A stretch of DNA of 64,000 bases from Burkholderiales bacterium. Lineage in GTDB: Bacteria > Pseudomonadota > Gammaproteobacteria > Burkholderiales > Ga0077523. The notes beneath the pieces are model-generated. The model saw nothing but the letters and a program-made list of their open reading frames with translations. It had not been told where the DNA came from and ran no database searches. The stretch's first letter is position 1. The number at the start of each line of letters is the position of its first letter. A program made the position numbers and the translations under genes. Location: positions 114,509-178,508 of the forward strand of contig JALHMS010000008.1 of assembly GCA_022843925.1 (NCBI GenBank), read 5' to 3'. Below are positions 39,022-48,290 of the stretch, piece by piece.

Positions 39022-40506
39022 ATGGCTGATATGCAGCAGGGGTACATGGAGGCAACCGTCACGGGCATCCAGGACGCGATCCAACGCGGCGAGGTGACAA
39101 GTGCCACGCTGGTGAGGTGGTATCTGGATCGCATCGAGGCCATCGATCGCCAGGGTCCGAAGCTCCAGGCCATCGTGAACGTGAATCCGCAGGCGCTGCA
39201 GCAGGCCGAGGCGCTGGACCGGCACTTCGCGGCCACGGGCACCTTCAAGGGGCCGCTGCACGGCGTGCCGGTGCTCGTGAAGGATCAGGGCGAGACGAGC
39301 TTCGTCCCCACCACGTTCGGCAGCAAGGGCTTCGAGAACTACCAGCCGACCACCGATGCGACGCTCGTCACACAACTGCTGGAGGCCGGCGCGATCATCC
39401 TCGCCAAGTCGAGCATGTGCGATTTCGCGGCGGGCTGGTTCTCGTTCTCCTCGGTGACCGACCGCACGCGCAACCCGTACGGTCTCGATCGCGACGCCGG
39501 CGGCTCCAGCGCGGGCACGGGTGCCGGCATCGCCGCCAACCTCGGACTCATCGGGATCGGCGAGGACACCGGCGGTTCCATCCGCATCCCGGCGTCGTTC
39601 AACAACCTCTTCGGTCTGCGCGTCACCACCGGCCTCATCAGCCGCGCGGGGTTCTCGCCGCTGCTGCACTTCCAGGACACCCCGGGCCCGATGGCGCGGA
39701 CGGTCCGCGACGTCGCGAAGCTGATGGACGTGCTGGTGGGCTACGACCCGAAGGACCCCTTCACCAGCGCCGCGACGCTCACCCACGACGCAGGTCAGTA
39801 CGAGAGCCGGCTGGAGCAGGGCGGCATCCCGGGCGTGCGCATCGGCGTGCTGAAGGAGGGCTTCGGTCCGGACGACGACGACTCCCGGCCCGTGAACGCC
39901 GTCGTCCGTGCGCGTCTCGCGTGGTTCGAGTCGCAGGGGGCGGAACTCGTCGAAGTGAGCATCCCCGACGTGCAGGACTGGATCGGCCTCACGTCGATCT
40001 ACGTCCAGCAGTCGAAGTACGACCTGAACCGCTTCATGGCGAGCCGGACACAGGGACCGAAGCGGACCTTCGAGGAGATCTACGAGAAGCGCTGGTTCCA
40101 CCCGCTGAACGATCTCTTCCACAACCTGCAGGACGGTCCGTCGGACCCGCACACGTCCGAGGGCTACTACAAGCAGCGCCTCGCGCAGTTCGAATTCCAG
40201 CGCCTCATCCTCGATCTCTTCGCGCGGAACGGGATCGACTTCATGATGTATCCGGACGTGAAGGTGCTGCCGCCGACCTACGCGAATCTGGAATCCGACA
40301 AGTGGTCGTGCCTCACTTTCCCGACCAACACGGTCATCGCATCGCAGTCGCACCTGCCGGCGCTCAGCATGCCTGCCGGCTTCACGCCCGACGGCCTGCC
40401 CGTCGGCGTGGAAGTGGTCGGCAAGCCGTTCAGCGAAGGTGCGCTGCTGCGGTTCGCCTACGCGTACGAGGGGCTGGCGAAGCCACGGCGGGCGCCGGCG
40501 GTCTGA
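39022..40506 (+). CDS. Amidase-signature hydrolase
   Basis: 494 aa amidase-signature family. The Ser-cisSer-Lys triad is Lys87 (VLVKDQG), Ser162 (GGSSAGTG) and Ser186 (GEDTGGSIRIPA); the spacing 75 and 24 equals that of characterised members. The N terminus (VTSATLVRWYLDRIEAIDRQ) is typical. Substrate is unknown: fatty-acid amides, carboxamides or peptides. No signal peptide. The neighbouring enolase-superfamily and acyl-CoA synthetase genes suggest use of an aromatic or acyl amide as a carbon source, which is inference. Confidence 0.88.
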   Translation: MADMQQGYMEATVTGIQDAIQRGEVTSATLVRWYLDRIEAIDRQGPKLQAIVNVNPQALQQAEALDRHFAATGTFKGPLHGVPVLVKDQGETSFVPTTFGSKGFENYQPTTDATLVTQLLEAGAIILAKSSMCDFAAGWFSFSSVTDRTRNPYGLDRDAGGSSAGTGAGIAANLGLIGIGEDTGGSIRIPASFNNLFGLRVTTGLISRAGFSPLLHFQDTPGPMARTVRDVAKLMDVLVGYDPKDPFTSAATLTHDAGQYESRLEQGGIPGVRIGVLKEGFGPDDDDSRPVNAVVRARLAWFESQGAELVEVSIPDVQDWIGLTSIYVQQSKYDLNRFMASRTQGPKRTFEEIYEKRWFHPLNDLFHNLQDGPSDPHTSEGYYKQRLAQFEFQRLILDLFARNGIDFMMYPDVKVLPPTYANLESDKWSCLTFPTNTVIASQSHLPALSMPAGFTPDGLPVGVEVVGKPFSEGALLRFAYAYEGLAKPRRAPAV

Positions 40507-40534
40507 GGGAGCCGCCGCTGCGACGACACACCCG

Positions 40535-41692
40535 TCAGACATAGGCGGGCCCGTCGATGAGCGGGTGCGCCGCGAGAAAGGCTTCGTCCATCTCGACGCC
40601 GATGCCCGGGGCCTCGCGCGGTCGCACGCAGCCCTCGGCATCCACTTCGTAGGGCGAACTCACCATCTGGTCGCGGAAACGGTTCTTCCTTGACACGTCC
40701 GCCTCGAAGTAGCCACCGTTGTCAATCGCGCAGAGGAAGTGGATCGTCGCGGCCATGTTGAGGCCGGTCATCGAGGTGTGCGGATGGATCGGCAGTTTCC
40801 ACGTCGAGGCGAGGTGCGCGATGCGCAGCGCTTCGGTGATGCCGCCCGTCTTCGAGAGATCCGGCTGGAGGATCGTCACGGCGCCGGTCTCCAGCACGTG
40901 CTGGAACTCGAAGCGCGTGTAGTGGTTCTCGCCCGCGGCGAGTGGTGTGCGGCCGAGGCCTGCAGCGAGCTTGTAGCTGTGGTGATCGTGGGGCGCGAAC
41001 GGCTCCTCCAGCCAGCCCACGTTCAATGCATCGAAGTGCGGCAGCGCGGCGCGCGCCTTCGCGACGTCGTAGCCGGTGTTCGCGTCGGTGAGGATCACCA
41101 GGTCGTCCCCGAACGCACGTCGCACCGCGGTGATCCGCGCGACGTCGTTCTTCACGGTGTCGCCCGCGCGCAGTTTCACGGCGCGATAGCCCGCCGCGAG
41201 ATGCATGCGCGTTTCGTCCACGAGCGACCCGGGATCCTGGTACCCGAGCGAGATCCCGCCGGCGTAGGCAGGGATGGCGCGGCTGGCGCCTCCCAGCAGG
41301 CGGTACAGCGGGACACCGGCAGCCTTCGCGCGGATGTCCCACAGCGCCATGTCGAGGCCGGACCAGCCGATGCACGTCGCGGCGCCGAGGCCGTGGCTGA
41401 TGAGCTGCCGGTCGTACATCTTCTTCCACAGCCCGACGACGTCGTGCGCGTCGCCGCCGAGCGCGATCGGCTTCAGGATCGAGTCGACGATCTTCGCCAC
41501 CGCGCCGGGCGCGCGGCCATGATGCGTCTCGCCCCAGCCCGTGATCCCGGCGTCGGTGGAGACTTTCAAGATCACCGCGTCGCGCTTGACGGTGCGGCCG
41601 ACGCCGAGCGTCACGCTGTCCTCGGGTGCAACGGGGAACGAGGTGGGGAACACCTGCACGTCGGTTATGGTGAGGCGGGACGGATTGGACAT
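40535..41692 (-). CDS. Enolase-superfamily (mandelate racemase/muconate cycloisomerase group) enzyme, I
   Basis: 385 aa. Metal ligands lie in VILTDANTGYD (Asp), VGWLEEPFAP (Glu) and AAGENHYTRFE (Glu). The first catalytic segment is YRAVKLRAG, a Lys-x-Arg, and IHPHTSMTG carries the His of mandelate-racemase-like dehydratases. A sugar- or acid-sugar dehydratase or racemase activity is likely; substrate is open. GGAGGAG lies 9 nt before the chosen ATG. It converges on the amidase gene 29 bp away. Confidence 0.85.
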   Translation of the reverse strand: MSNPSRLTITDVQVFPTSFPVAPEDSVTLGVGRTVKRDAVILKVSTDAGITGWGETHHGRAPGAVAKIVDSILKPIALGGDAHDVVGLWKKMYDRQLISHGLGAATCIGWSGLDMALWDIRAKAAGVPLYRLLGGASRAIPAYAGGISLGYQDPGSLVDETRMHLAAGYRAVKLRAGDTVKNDVARITAVRRAFGDDLVILTDANTGYDVAKARAALPHFDALNVGWLEEPFAPHDHHSYKLAAGLGRTPLAAGENHYTRFEFQHVLETGAVTILQPDLSKTGGITEALRIAHLASTWKLPIHPHTSMTGLNMAATIHFLCAIDNGGYFEADVSRKNRFRDQMVSSPYEVDAEGCVRPREAPGIGVEMDEAFLAAHPLIDGPAYV

Positions 41693-41748
41693 TGCGGACA
41701 TCTCCTCCATGCCCCGCATCGACGGCGGGGTCGTGGTGCTGGGCAGGC

Positions 41749-42270
41749 TCAGGCCACGAGGCCGGGCATCAGCTGCAGATCGATGACGCGGTACGCGGGC
41801 GCGTAGGCCGCCTTGTATGCGTCGGAGTGGTGGACGGCGGCCCAGCCCGAGGTCTGCATGGCCTTCATGTAGTCCTCCACCTCGGCGCGCGCGAACGGGA
41901 TGCCGCCAGTGTCGGCGAAATCGCCGAGGCAGCCGCAGAACTTCGCGAGCTTCTCCGGCGAGCCCGTGTACGCCGTCGCCGTGCCGGCGAAGGCGGTGGC
42001 GAGGCCGGGAACGTCGAGTCCGCGCGCGACGTAGGTCCGAAGGTGGATGCGCGCAAGGCGGCCGTCGGGCGAGATGACGTCGACGAGCGGCTCGTCGGGG
42101 CCGGCGCCCATCGCAGCGATCTCCGCTTCGAGTCTTGCAAGGGCGGTGTCACCGTCGACGGCATGGGCGGACCCGAGCGCAGCCTGGTGCAGGAGCTTGT
42201 AGACATCGGCCAGACCCATGGCCGGATGACGGGCGAGATGGGCGCCCAGGAGCTGTCCGACGAACTTCAT
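41749..42270 (-). CDS. Conserved hypothetical protein
   Basis: 173 aa. MKFVGQLLGAHLARHPAMGL, DVYKLLHQAALGSAHAV and PLVDVISPDGRLARIHLRTY match a widespread uncharacterised family whose members keep the YKL-x-Q-x-GxGH motif and the SPDG segment. No catalytic motif can be named. The Met at 42270 is the family start; upstream codons are shadow sequence. It lies 56 bp upstream of enolase-superfamily gene I on the same strand. Confidence 0.72.
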   Translation of the reverse strand: MKFVGQLLGAHLARHPAMGLADVYKLLHQAALGSAHAVDGDTALARLEAEIAAMGAGPDEPLVDVISPDGRLARIHLRTYVARGLDVPGLATAFAGTATAYTGSPEKLAKFCGCLGDFADTGGIPFARAEVEDYMKAMQTSGWAAVHHSDAYKAAYAPAYRVIDLQLMPGLVA

Positions 42271-42427
42271 GCGATTCCCCGTGGAGTGACCTGCCACGCC
42301 GTCGAGCGGCGGCGCGTGGCGTACCTTAGCGCGCACCCCCGCCCGCGGCAAACACGGTGTTGCACGCGCGACGTCCGGCACGGGTCTCCTATACTCGCGC
42401 GACCTGTCCGCCGAAGGATCCCGCTGC

Positions 42428-43951
42428 ATGAATCTCGCCCATCTGCTGCGTCGCGCCGGGCGCGCGGCGCCGGACCGGCCCGCGGTCGCCGTGGGCGTCG
42501 AGACACGCCTCGCCTATCGCGGACTCGCCCGTCGCACGGCCACGCTCGCCGGTCGCATCCGCACGCGCTTCGGCCTCGCGCACGGCGATCGCATCGCCTT
42601 CGCCATGCGCAACGGGCCTGCGTACGTGGAACTGATGTTCGCGGCCTGGCACGCCGGGCTCACCGCCGTGCCGATGAACGCGAAGCTCCATCCGCGCGAG
42701 TTCGAGTTCATCCTGGGCGACGCGGGCGTGCGCGTCGTGTTCGTGACGCCCGATCTGGCGGAGAGCATCGTGTCGGTGGCGTTGCCGGGTGTTGCGATCG
42801 TCGACGTCACGTCGGCGGAGTACGAATCGCTCGCGCAGGGTGACGCGGTCGACGTCGGCGAAGTCTCGCCCGACGATGTCGCGTGGCTCTTCTACACGAG
42901 CGGCACCACCGGCCGTCCGAAGGGCGCCATGCTCACCCATCGCAACCTGATGGCCGCGACGCTCGCGTACTTCTCCGACGTCGATGCGATCGCCCCCGAC
43001 GACTGCGTGCTCCACGCGGCGCCCATGTCGCACGGTTCCGGCATGTACATCCTTCCGCACGTCGCCGCGATGGCGCAGCAGGTGATCCCCGCGAGCGGCG
43101 GCTTCGATCCGCCCGAGATGTTCGACCTGATGCGCGTCCATCGCGGCATCACGTGCTTCGCTGCCCCGACGATGGTGAAGCGGCTCGTCGAACATCCGTC
43201 GGCAACCGGCGCCGATGTGCGCGGACTCAAGACCATCGTCTACGGTGGCGGCCCCATGTACGTCGCCGACAGTCTGAAGGCACTCGACGTCCTCGGCCCG
43301 CGTCTCGTTCAGATCTACGGGCAGGGCGAGAGCCCGATGACGATCACGGCGTTGTCGCGGAGCCGGCATACGGATCGGACGCATCCGCGCTACGTCGAAC
43401 GGCTCGCGTCCGTGGGGCTCCCGTTCACGAACGTCGAAGTGCGCGTCGCCGATGCGGGAGACCGCACGCTGCCCGCCGGCGAGACGGGCGAGATTCTCGT
43501 GCGGGGCGACACCGTGATGCGCGGCTACTGGCAGAACCCGGAAGCGACCGCAATGGCCTTGCGCGGCGGCTGGCTGCACACGGGCGACATGGGCGCCTTC
43601 GACGAGGACGGGTTCCTCACGCTGAAGGACCGCAGCAAGGACATGATCATCAGCGGGGGTTCGAACATCTATCCGCGCGAGGTCGAGGAGGTGCTGCTGC
43701 GTCACGCGGCGGTCGCCGAAGTGTCGGTGGTCGGAGCGCCGCACGCCGACTGGGGCGAGGAGGTGGTGGCCTTCGTGGTGGCGCGTGAAGGCACTTCGGT
43801 GACTCATGAGGATCTCGACCGGCTCTGCCTCGAGCACATCGCGCGGTTCAAGCGACCGAAGCGATACCGGTTCGTGGAGGCGTTGCCGAAGAACAACTAC
43901 GGCAAGGTTCTGAAGACGGCGTTGCGGGAGCGATTGGCGGGGGAGGGGTGA
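42428..43951 (+). CDS. Acyl-CoA synthetase (AMP-forming)
   Basis: 507 aa ANL-superfamily ligase. ATP-binding P-loop FYTSGTTGRPKGAMLTH, the core QIYGQGESPMTITA, GWLHTGDMGAFDEDGFLTLKDRSKDMI (A8 hinge), and the C-terminal catalytic Lys in KNNYGKVLKTAL. It activates a carboxylate to the CoA thioester; a medium-chain or aromatic acid is plausible. The start at 42428 has family length. It is divergent from the conserved hypothetical gene. Confidence 0.9.
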   Translation: MNLAHLLRRAGRAAPDRPAVAVGVETRLAYRGLARRTATLAGRIRTRFGLAHGDRIAFAMRNGPAYVELMFAAWHAGLTAVPMNAKLHPREFEFILGDAGVRVVFVTPDLAESIVSVALPGVAIVDVTSAEYESLAQGDAVDVGEVSPDDVAWLFYTSGTTGRPKGAMLTHRNLMAATLAYFSDVDAIAPDDCVLHAAPMSHGSGMYILPHVAAMAQQVIPASGGFDPPEMFDLMRVHRGITCFAAPTMVKRLVEHPSATGADVRGLKTIVYGGGPMYVADSLKALDVLGPRLVQIYGQGESPMTITALSRSRHTDRTHPRYVERLASVGLPFTNVEVRVADAGDRTLPAGETGEILVRGDTVMRGYWQNPEATAMALRGGWLHTGDMGAFDEDGFLTLKDRSKDMIISGGSNIYPREVEEVLLRHAAVAEVSVVGAPHADWGEEVVAFVVAREGTSVTHEDLDRLCLEHIARFKRPKRYRFVEALPKNNYGKVLKTALRERLAGEG

Positions 43952-43963
43952 GAGCGTGACCTT

Positions 43964-44074
43964 GCAGGAGTGGGCCATGCCTTTGTAGGAGGGGCCCATG
44001 GCCCCGAAAGCGGTCGATGAAGTGGAAGCGCTTCAACCGGAAACGTCGCTTTCGCGGGCATGGCCCGCTCCTAC
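43964..44074. repeat. REP-like inverted-repeat element, same family as the 11.3-kb array
   Basis: TGTAGGAGGGGCCCATGG and GCATGGCCCGCTCCTACA face each other, with AAAGCG/CGCTTT inside, forming one long imperfect hairpin. A decayed half-copy (TGCAGGAGTGGGCCATGC) starts at 43963. It fills the space between the acyl-CoA synthetase and the convergent enolase-superfamily gene, and may act as a bidirectional terminator. Confidence 0.88.
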
Positions 44075-44106
44075 AAAAAACACGGCCCCGTCGCGATTCC
44101 GAGCGC

Positions 44107-45204
44107 CTAGCCCGCCCGATACTTCGCGATCACCGCCGGATCGGGATCCATGCCCAACCCGGGACCCTGCGGGATCGCGACGCTGCCGTTCACCGGGCGG
44201 CCCGCCTCGCCGTAAAGCGGCGCCTCCAGGTCGAAATAGCGCCATTCGACGAACGGATCCCGCTGATGCACCGCGGACACGTGCAGCCCCGCGAGGAAGG
44301 CCGGGCCGTCGTAGAACGTGTGCGGTACCACGGTCACGTTGTGGGCGGCTGCGAGTGTGAAGACCTTCCGCAGCTCCGATACGCCGCCCATCTTCGCGGG
44401 GCTCGGTTGCGAGATGTCCACGGCGCCGGCCGCGTACATCTGGTGGTACTGCGCGAGCGTCGCGGCGTTCTCGCCTGCGGCAATCGCCATGCCGCTCCGT
44501 GCGCGGACGGTCGCGAGCGCGGTGAAGTCCTCGGGTGGCCACACGGGTTCCTCCAGCCAGAACGGGTTCACCGCGCGCAGCGCCGGCGCGATGGCGAGCG
44601 CCTCCTGCAGCGACCACGGGCAGTTCACATCGAGCATCAGGCGGGCGTCCGGGGCGGCATCGCGTGCGGCGCGGATGGCCGGGAGCGTGATCTCGTGCAG
44701 CTTGATCGCGGTGAAGCCATCGGACACCGCACGCCGCACGTTGGCCGCCACCACGTCCGGTTCGCCGTAGCGGATGAGGCTCGCGTAGCAGGTCATCCGC
44801 TCGCGGGTAGTGCCGCCCAGCAGCCGATGCAGCGGCTGGCCCGCGGCCTTGCCGACGATGTCCCACAGCGCGATGTCGAGGCCCGACAGCGCGTAGATCA
44901 CGGGGCCGCCGCGGCCGAAGATGTGGAGCTTCTGTTGCAGTTCGTTCTGCAGCGCCTCGGGTGCGAGGGCGTCGCGGCCGATGACGACCGGCGCGATCGC
45001 CTCGTCGAGCATCGCCTTCGTCGCGGGGATGACGTTGTAGCCGAAGGCCTCGCCCCAGCCCGTGATGCCGGCGTCGGTGGAGACCCTGACGAGCAGGACG
45101 TCGGCCGTGGCCCACGCGCGGCCGCCCCACGCCTCGGCCTGGGTGGAGCCGCCGGTCGTGTAGGGAATGCGCAGGACGATCGTTTCGATGGCGGTGATCT
45201 TCAT
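44107..45204 (-). CDS. Enolase-superfamily (mandelate racemase/muconate cycloisomerase group) enzyme, II
   Basis: 365 aa. MKITAIETIVLRIPYTTGGS start, metal ligands in LMLDVNCPWSL (Asp), FWLEEPVWPPED (Glu) and IAAGENAATLA (Glu), FTAIKLHEITL as the KxH catalytic strand and VVPHTFYDGPAFL with His. It resembles the dehydratase/racemase group and differs from copy I in active-site details (KLH instead of KLR), so the two probably handle different substrates. Start at 45204. Confidence 0.85.
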   Translation of the reverse strand: MKITAIETIVLRIPYTTGGSTQAEAWGGRAWATADVLLVRVSTDAGITGWGEAFGYNVIPATKAMLDEAIAPVVIGRDALAPEALQNELQQKLHIFGRGGPVIYALSGLDIALWDIVGKAAGQPLHRLLGGTTRERMTCYASLIRYGEPDVVAANVRRAVSDGFTAIKLHEITLPAIRAARDAAPDARLMLDVNCPWSLQEALAIAPALRAVNPFWLEEPVWPPEDFTALATVRARSGMAIAAGENAATLAQYHQMYAAGAVDISQPSPAKMGGVSELRKVFTLAAAHNVTVVPHTFYDGPAFLAGLHVSAVHQRDPFVEWRYFDLEAPLYGEAGRPVNGSVAIPQGPGLGMDPDPAVIAKYRAG

Positions 45205-45263
45205 GGCGGATCTTCTCTCGTGATTGTCGTGGTGTGGCAGGCGGACAGTGTCGCTGCCGCGGC

Positions 45264-46118
45264 TCAGTAGAGGAAACCGGTGACCAGCCGGACGGCCGTC
45301 AGCCCCTCGCCGATGCGTACGCCGACGCCGATGCGTTGCAGTTCGAAGCCCATCAACTGGATCGGGCGGTAGGTGCCCACCGTCATCGCGAACTCGTACT
45401 GCTGCGAGACGGAGCGGCGCGAGGTCTCGTCGACGAGGAAGTCGATGCGGTTGAAGAACGCGTAGTGGACGAAGTGCACGCCGACGTTGGCGGCCCGGTC
45501 GAGGAACACGCCGCCCGCCGGCAGGAGGAAGTTGAAGCCGGTCGAGAACACGCCGAGGTGCTGCGTGAGACCGTCCTGCGCGACGTTGCCGGCGTAGAGG
45601 AGCGCGTTGCCCAGCGAGAAGTCCACGCGGTAGAAGGCGCGGGACCAGAGGCTGCGCACGCCGACTTCGTAGAGCGTCGACCGCGCGCCGCTCAGGAGAT
45701 CCTGCGCAGCGCCGTACGATGCCGTCGGCTTCACCCACCAGTTGGGGTGCAGCTCCTTCTCGAGTTCGATGCCCGGCATCACCGAGACGGTGGCGACGTT
45801 GCGGTTCAGGACATCCTCGAACGCATTCGAGAGCGTCTGGAAGCCGAGGGTCACGGGCAGCTTGAGGCGTATGCCCCAGGTGTCGTCCTCGGCCTCCCGC
45901 CACTCGCGCTCGAAGGGCAGCCGCAGCATCGTCACCGTCCGGTCGCCGATCTTGTACACGCCGGTGCCGAAGGTCGTCGCGTAGTACCAGTCCACGCTCT
46001 CGGACGCCGCGAAGTTCCGCGTCTGGGTCTGCGCGACGGCCGACGGCAGACCCGTGAAGCAGCAGAGCAAGGCGAGGAAGGCGGCGCCGAGGCCGGCACG
46101 GATCAGGGCGGATGTCAT
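45264..46118 (-). CDS. Probable outer-membrane beta-barrel protein
   Basis: 284 aa. Signal peptide (IRAGLGAAFLALLCCFTGLP SAVAQ), then alternating amphipathic strands rich in aromatic girdle residues (SVDWYYATTFGTGVYKI, NWWVKPTASYGAAQDLL, HFVHYAFFNRIDFLV) ending in a C-terminal aromatic residue (VTGFLY), as expected for a Bam-inserted barrel. It starts within the stop codon of the di-heme gene (ATGA), so the two are one translational unit. No homologue is recognised. Confidence 0.7.
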   Translation of the reverse strand: MTSALIRAGLGAAFLALLCCFTGLPSAVAQTQTRNFAASESVDWYYATTFGTGVYKIGDRTVTMLRLPFEREWREAEDDTWGIRLKLPVTLGFQTLSNAFEDVLNRNVATVSVMPGIELEKELHPNWWVKPTASYGAAQDLLSGARSTLYEVGVRSLWSRAFYRVDFSLGNALLYAGNVAQDGLTQHLGVFSTGFNFLLPAGGVFLDRAANVGVHFVHYAFFNRIDFLVDETSRRSVSQQYEFAMTVGTYRPIQLMGFELQRIGVGVRIGEGLTAVRLVTGFLY

Positions 46119-47383
46119 CGAAGCGAGGCAAGGAAGCGGAGCAGGGCGGCACGATCGGCGCGATCGAGGGACTCGAACTGCGCACGGGCACGGGCGGCGG
46201 CGCCATCGTGCCAGAGGATCGCTTCCTCGGGGGATCTCGCACGGCCATCGTGCAGGAGGTGCGTCGCGCGGCCGACTCCCCAGAGCGGTGCCGTACGCCA
46301 TTCGGAGGGTCCGGCTGCCAGGTCGGGACGGCCGTCGGCGAGGCCGGCCCCCAGGTCGTGGAGGAGAAGATCGGTGTAGGGCGAGATCGCGCGTGTCGCG
46401 CCATCCGCACCTTTCCACGTCCACGACGGGACGTGGCACGACGCGCACCCCACGACCTCGAACAGCCGGGCGCCGCGGTCCTCGCGGCCACTGCTTGCAG
46501 GTGGAGAGACCTGCCGCAGATAGGCGACGAGATCGTCGATCATGTCGTCGCCCGCCTCCGGCATTGCGGGTGCTGGTTCGGCGAGGCAGGCAGCCTGCAC
46601 TGCCGAGCAGTTGGGGGCCGGGAAACGCGTCGACGTCACGCCGAGATCCTCGTGCATGGCCACGAGCACCTGCCCGCGCAGATCCGCCTGCCCGGCCTTG
46701 TGGCCGAAACGCCCGAGCGTCCATCCGCCTGCGCCGTCGGGCACGCGGTTGACGCGGCCGTCGCCATCGGCCGCCCGTGCGACGATCAGCGCCTCCGGTA
46801 TCGCCTCGAGCAGGCCGATGCCATGCAGTGCCGGTGCAATGCGGAGGGACTGCATCACGTCATCCGCGATGGGGCCGTGGGCCAGACGATCGAGCACCAC
46901 GCGCGGCGATCGCAGTGTCGTCGTGGTGTCGTCGGGATAGCGGTGATCGCGCGTCACCCACTCGACGCGTACCTCGCCTTCCGGAAGCACGCGGCCGAGG
47001 ATGCCTTCGTGCTGGATCTGGCGGCCGTAGACCGGATGCGGCCGCGGCCGGCCTTCGGCATCGACACCGGGAACGGACAGTTGCAGCACGGCCGCGTGCA
47101 CCGGACCGTCGTCCTCGGGCAGTTCGCCCCGATCGTGGTTGCCGTGGCAATCGGTGCACGCGCCACCGTTCGAGAGCGGTCCGCGGCCCCAGCGCCCGAA
47201 CGCCGACGGTGCCACGGACCAGAGCTGCTCGAAGACGGCGCGGCCGCGGTCGATCTGCGATTCGGACGGCGTCGGTACGGCGCCCGCGCCCGCGAGCAGC
47301 AGCGCGCAGGGGGCCAGCCACCACGACCACGCGATGGGGATCCTGGCGGTGCGCGCCGGGGACTGCCTGGTGTCCTCTGTCAT
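46115..47383 (-). CDS. Di-heme cytochrome c oxidoreductase-like protein (DUF1111 group)
   Basis: 422 aa. One N-terminal membrane segment (AWSWWLAPCALLLAGAGA), then two c-type heme sites CTDCH (in GGACTDCHGNHDRGELPEDD) and CASCH (in VVGCASCHVPSWTWKG). The order, with the second heme in the C-terminal domain, and segments such as LHDLGAGLADGRPDL and RTAPLWGVGRATHLLHDGRA, fit the di-heme oxidoreductase/DUF1111 group related to MauG-type peroxidases. The ATG at 47383 follows GAGAGG. It is followed by the coupled beta-barrel gene. Confidence 0.85.
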   Translation of the reverse strand: MTEDTRQSPARTARIPIAWSWWLAPCALLLAGAGAVPTPSESQIDRGRAVFEQLWSVAPSAFGRWGRGPLSNGGACTDCHGNHDRGELPEDDGPVHAAVLQLSVPGVDAEGRPRPHPVYGRQIQHEGILGRVLPEGEVRVEWVTRDHRYPDDTTTTLRSPRVVLDRLAHGPIADDVMQSLRIAPALHGIGLLEAIPEALIVARAADGDGRVNRVPDGAGGWTLGRFGHKAGQADLRGQVLVAMHEDLGVTSTRFPAPNCSAVQAACLAEPAPAMPEAGDDMIDDLVAYLRQVSPPASSGREDRGARLFEVVGCASCHVPSWTWKGADGATRAISPYTDLLLHDLGAGLADGRPDLAAGPSEWRTAPLWGVGRATHLLHDGRARSPEEAILWHDGAAARARAQFESLDRADRAALLRFLASLR

Positions 47384-47471
47384 CACGCCTCTCGTGGTGG
47401 GGGAGCAGGCGGCGCTGCCATGCTCGGCACGAGCGTATCCGAGCACAGTCCGGGGTTCCATCGACGCACAG

Positions 47472-48290
47472 TCAGCCGCGGCCCGCACGCCGCCGCGCGG
47501 CCTCGTCGAGGAAGGCCCGCATGAGCGGCTCGCGCGGCAGCAGGGCCGCGTGCTGGGGATCCTGGAACTCCGGATGCCACTGCACGCCGATCGCGAAGCC
47601 GCTGCCCCGCCATCGGATCGCCTCGATCACGCCGTCGGCCGGCGACACGGCCTCCACGACCATGTCCTTGCCGAGCTTGCGCACGGCCTGGTGATGGATG
47701 CTGTTCACTGTCGCGATCTCCGTGCCGCCGTAGAGATCGCGCAGCCAGCCACCCTCGATGAGCGCCACCGGATGCACGACCTCGTCGTACAGCGCTTCCT
47801 CGCGATGGCGTTCGCCGGTGCCCATCTCGGTGGGGAGATCCTGGTAGAGCGTGCCGCCGAACGCGACGTTGAGAAGCTGCGCGCCGCGGCAGATGCCCAG
47901 CACGGGCTTCCCCTGGATGATGAACTCCCACAGCAGCTCGATCTCGTAGAGGTCGCGCACGCGGTCGCCCGCCCAGCCCGGCTGGAGCGGCTGCGATCTG
48001 TAGCTGAGCGGCGAGACGTCGGCCCCGCCCTGCAGCACGAGGCCATCGAGTTCTCGCACGTAGTCGTGCATGCGGATGCTCCGCCGGCTCGCCTGCGCGT
48101 CTGCGCCGATCGTGGGGATCATGTACGCGAGCGCGCCGTTCGCGATCACCCAATGGGCCACCGACTGTTCGATGTACTGCAACGACTTGTTGCGGAAACC
48201 CAGCTCGGCCGGGACCCGGTGCATCAGCCGCGCCGAGAGACCGATGCGCAGCGGCCTCTCGCGCTGAGGGCTCGTCAGCGGCGCATCCAC
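47472..48290 (-). CDS. Class I glutamine-amidotransferase-like gamma-glutamyl hydrolase (peptidase C26)
   Basis: 272 aa. Nucleophile Cys134 in [12 protein letters not shown], the oxyanion [10 protein letters not shown], and His/Glu in [11 protein letters not shown] complete the triad. The family includes gamma-glutamyl-GABA hydrolase (PuuD) and related enzymes that cleave gamma-glutamyl amides in the cytosol. I place the start at the GTG at 48290, overlapping the ligase gene by 16 bp; it gives the normal N terminus [10 protein letters not shown]. The overlap couples a gamma-glutamyl ligase with a gamma-glutamyl hydrolase. Confidence 0.83.
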   Translation of the reverse strand: MDAPLTSPQRERPLRIGLSARLMHRVPAELGFRNKSLQYIEQSVAHWVIANGALAYMIPTIGADAQASRRSIRMHDYVRELDGLVLQGGADVSPLSYRSQPLQPGWAGDRVRDLYEIELLWEFIIQGKPVLGICRGAQLLNVAFGGTLYQDLPTEMGTGERHREEALYDEVVHPVALIEGGWLRDLYGGTEIATVNSIHHQAVRKLGKDMVVEAVSPADGVIEAIRWRGSGFAIGVQWHPEFQDPQHAALLPREPLMRAFLDEAARRRAGRG

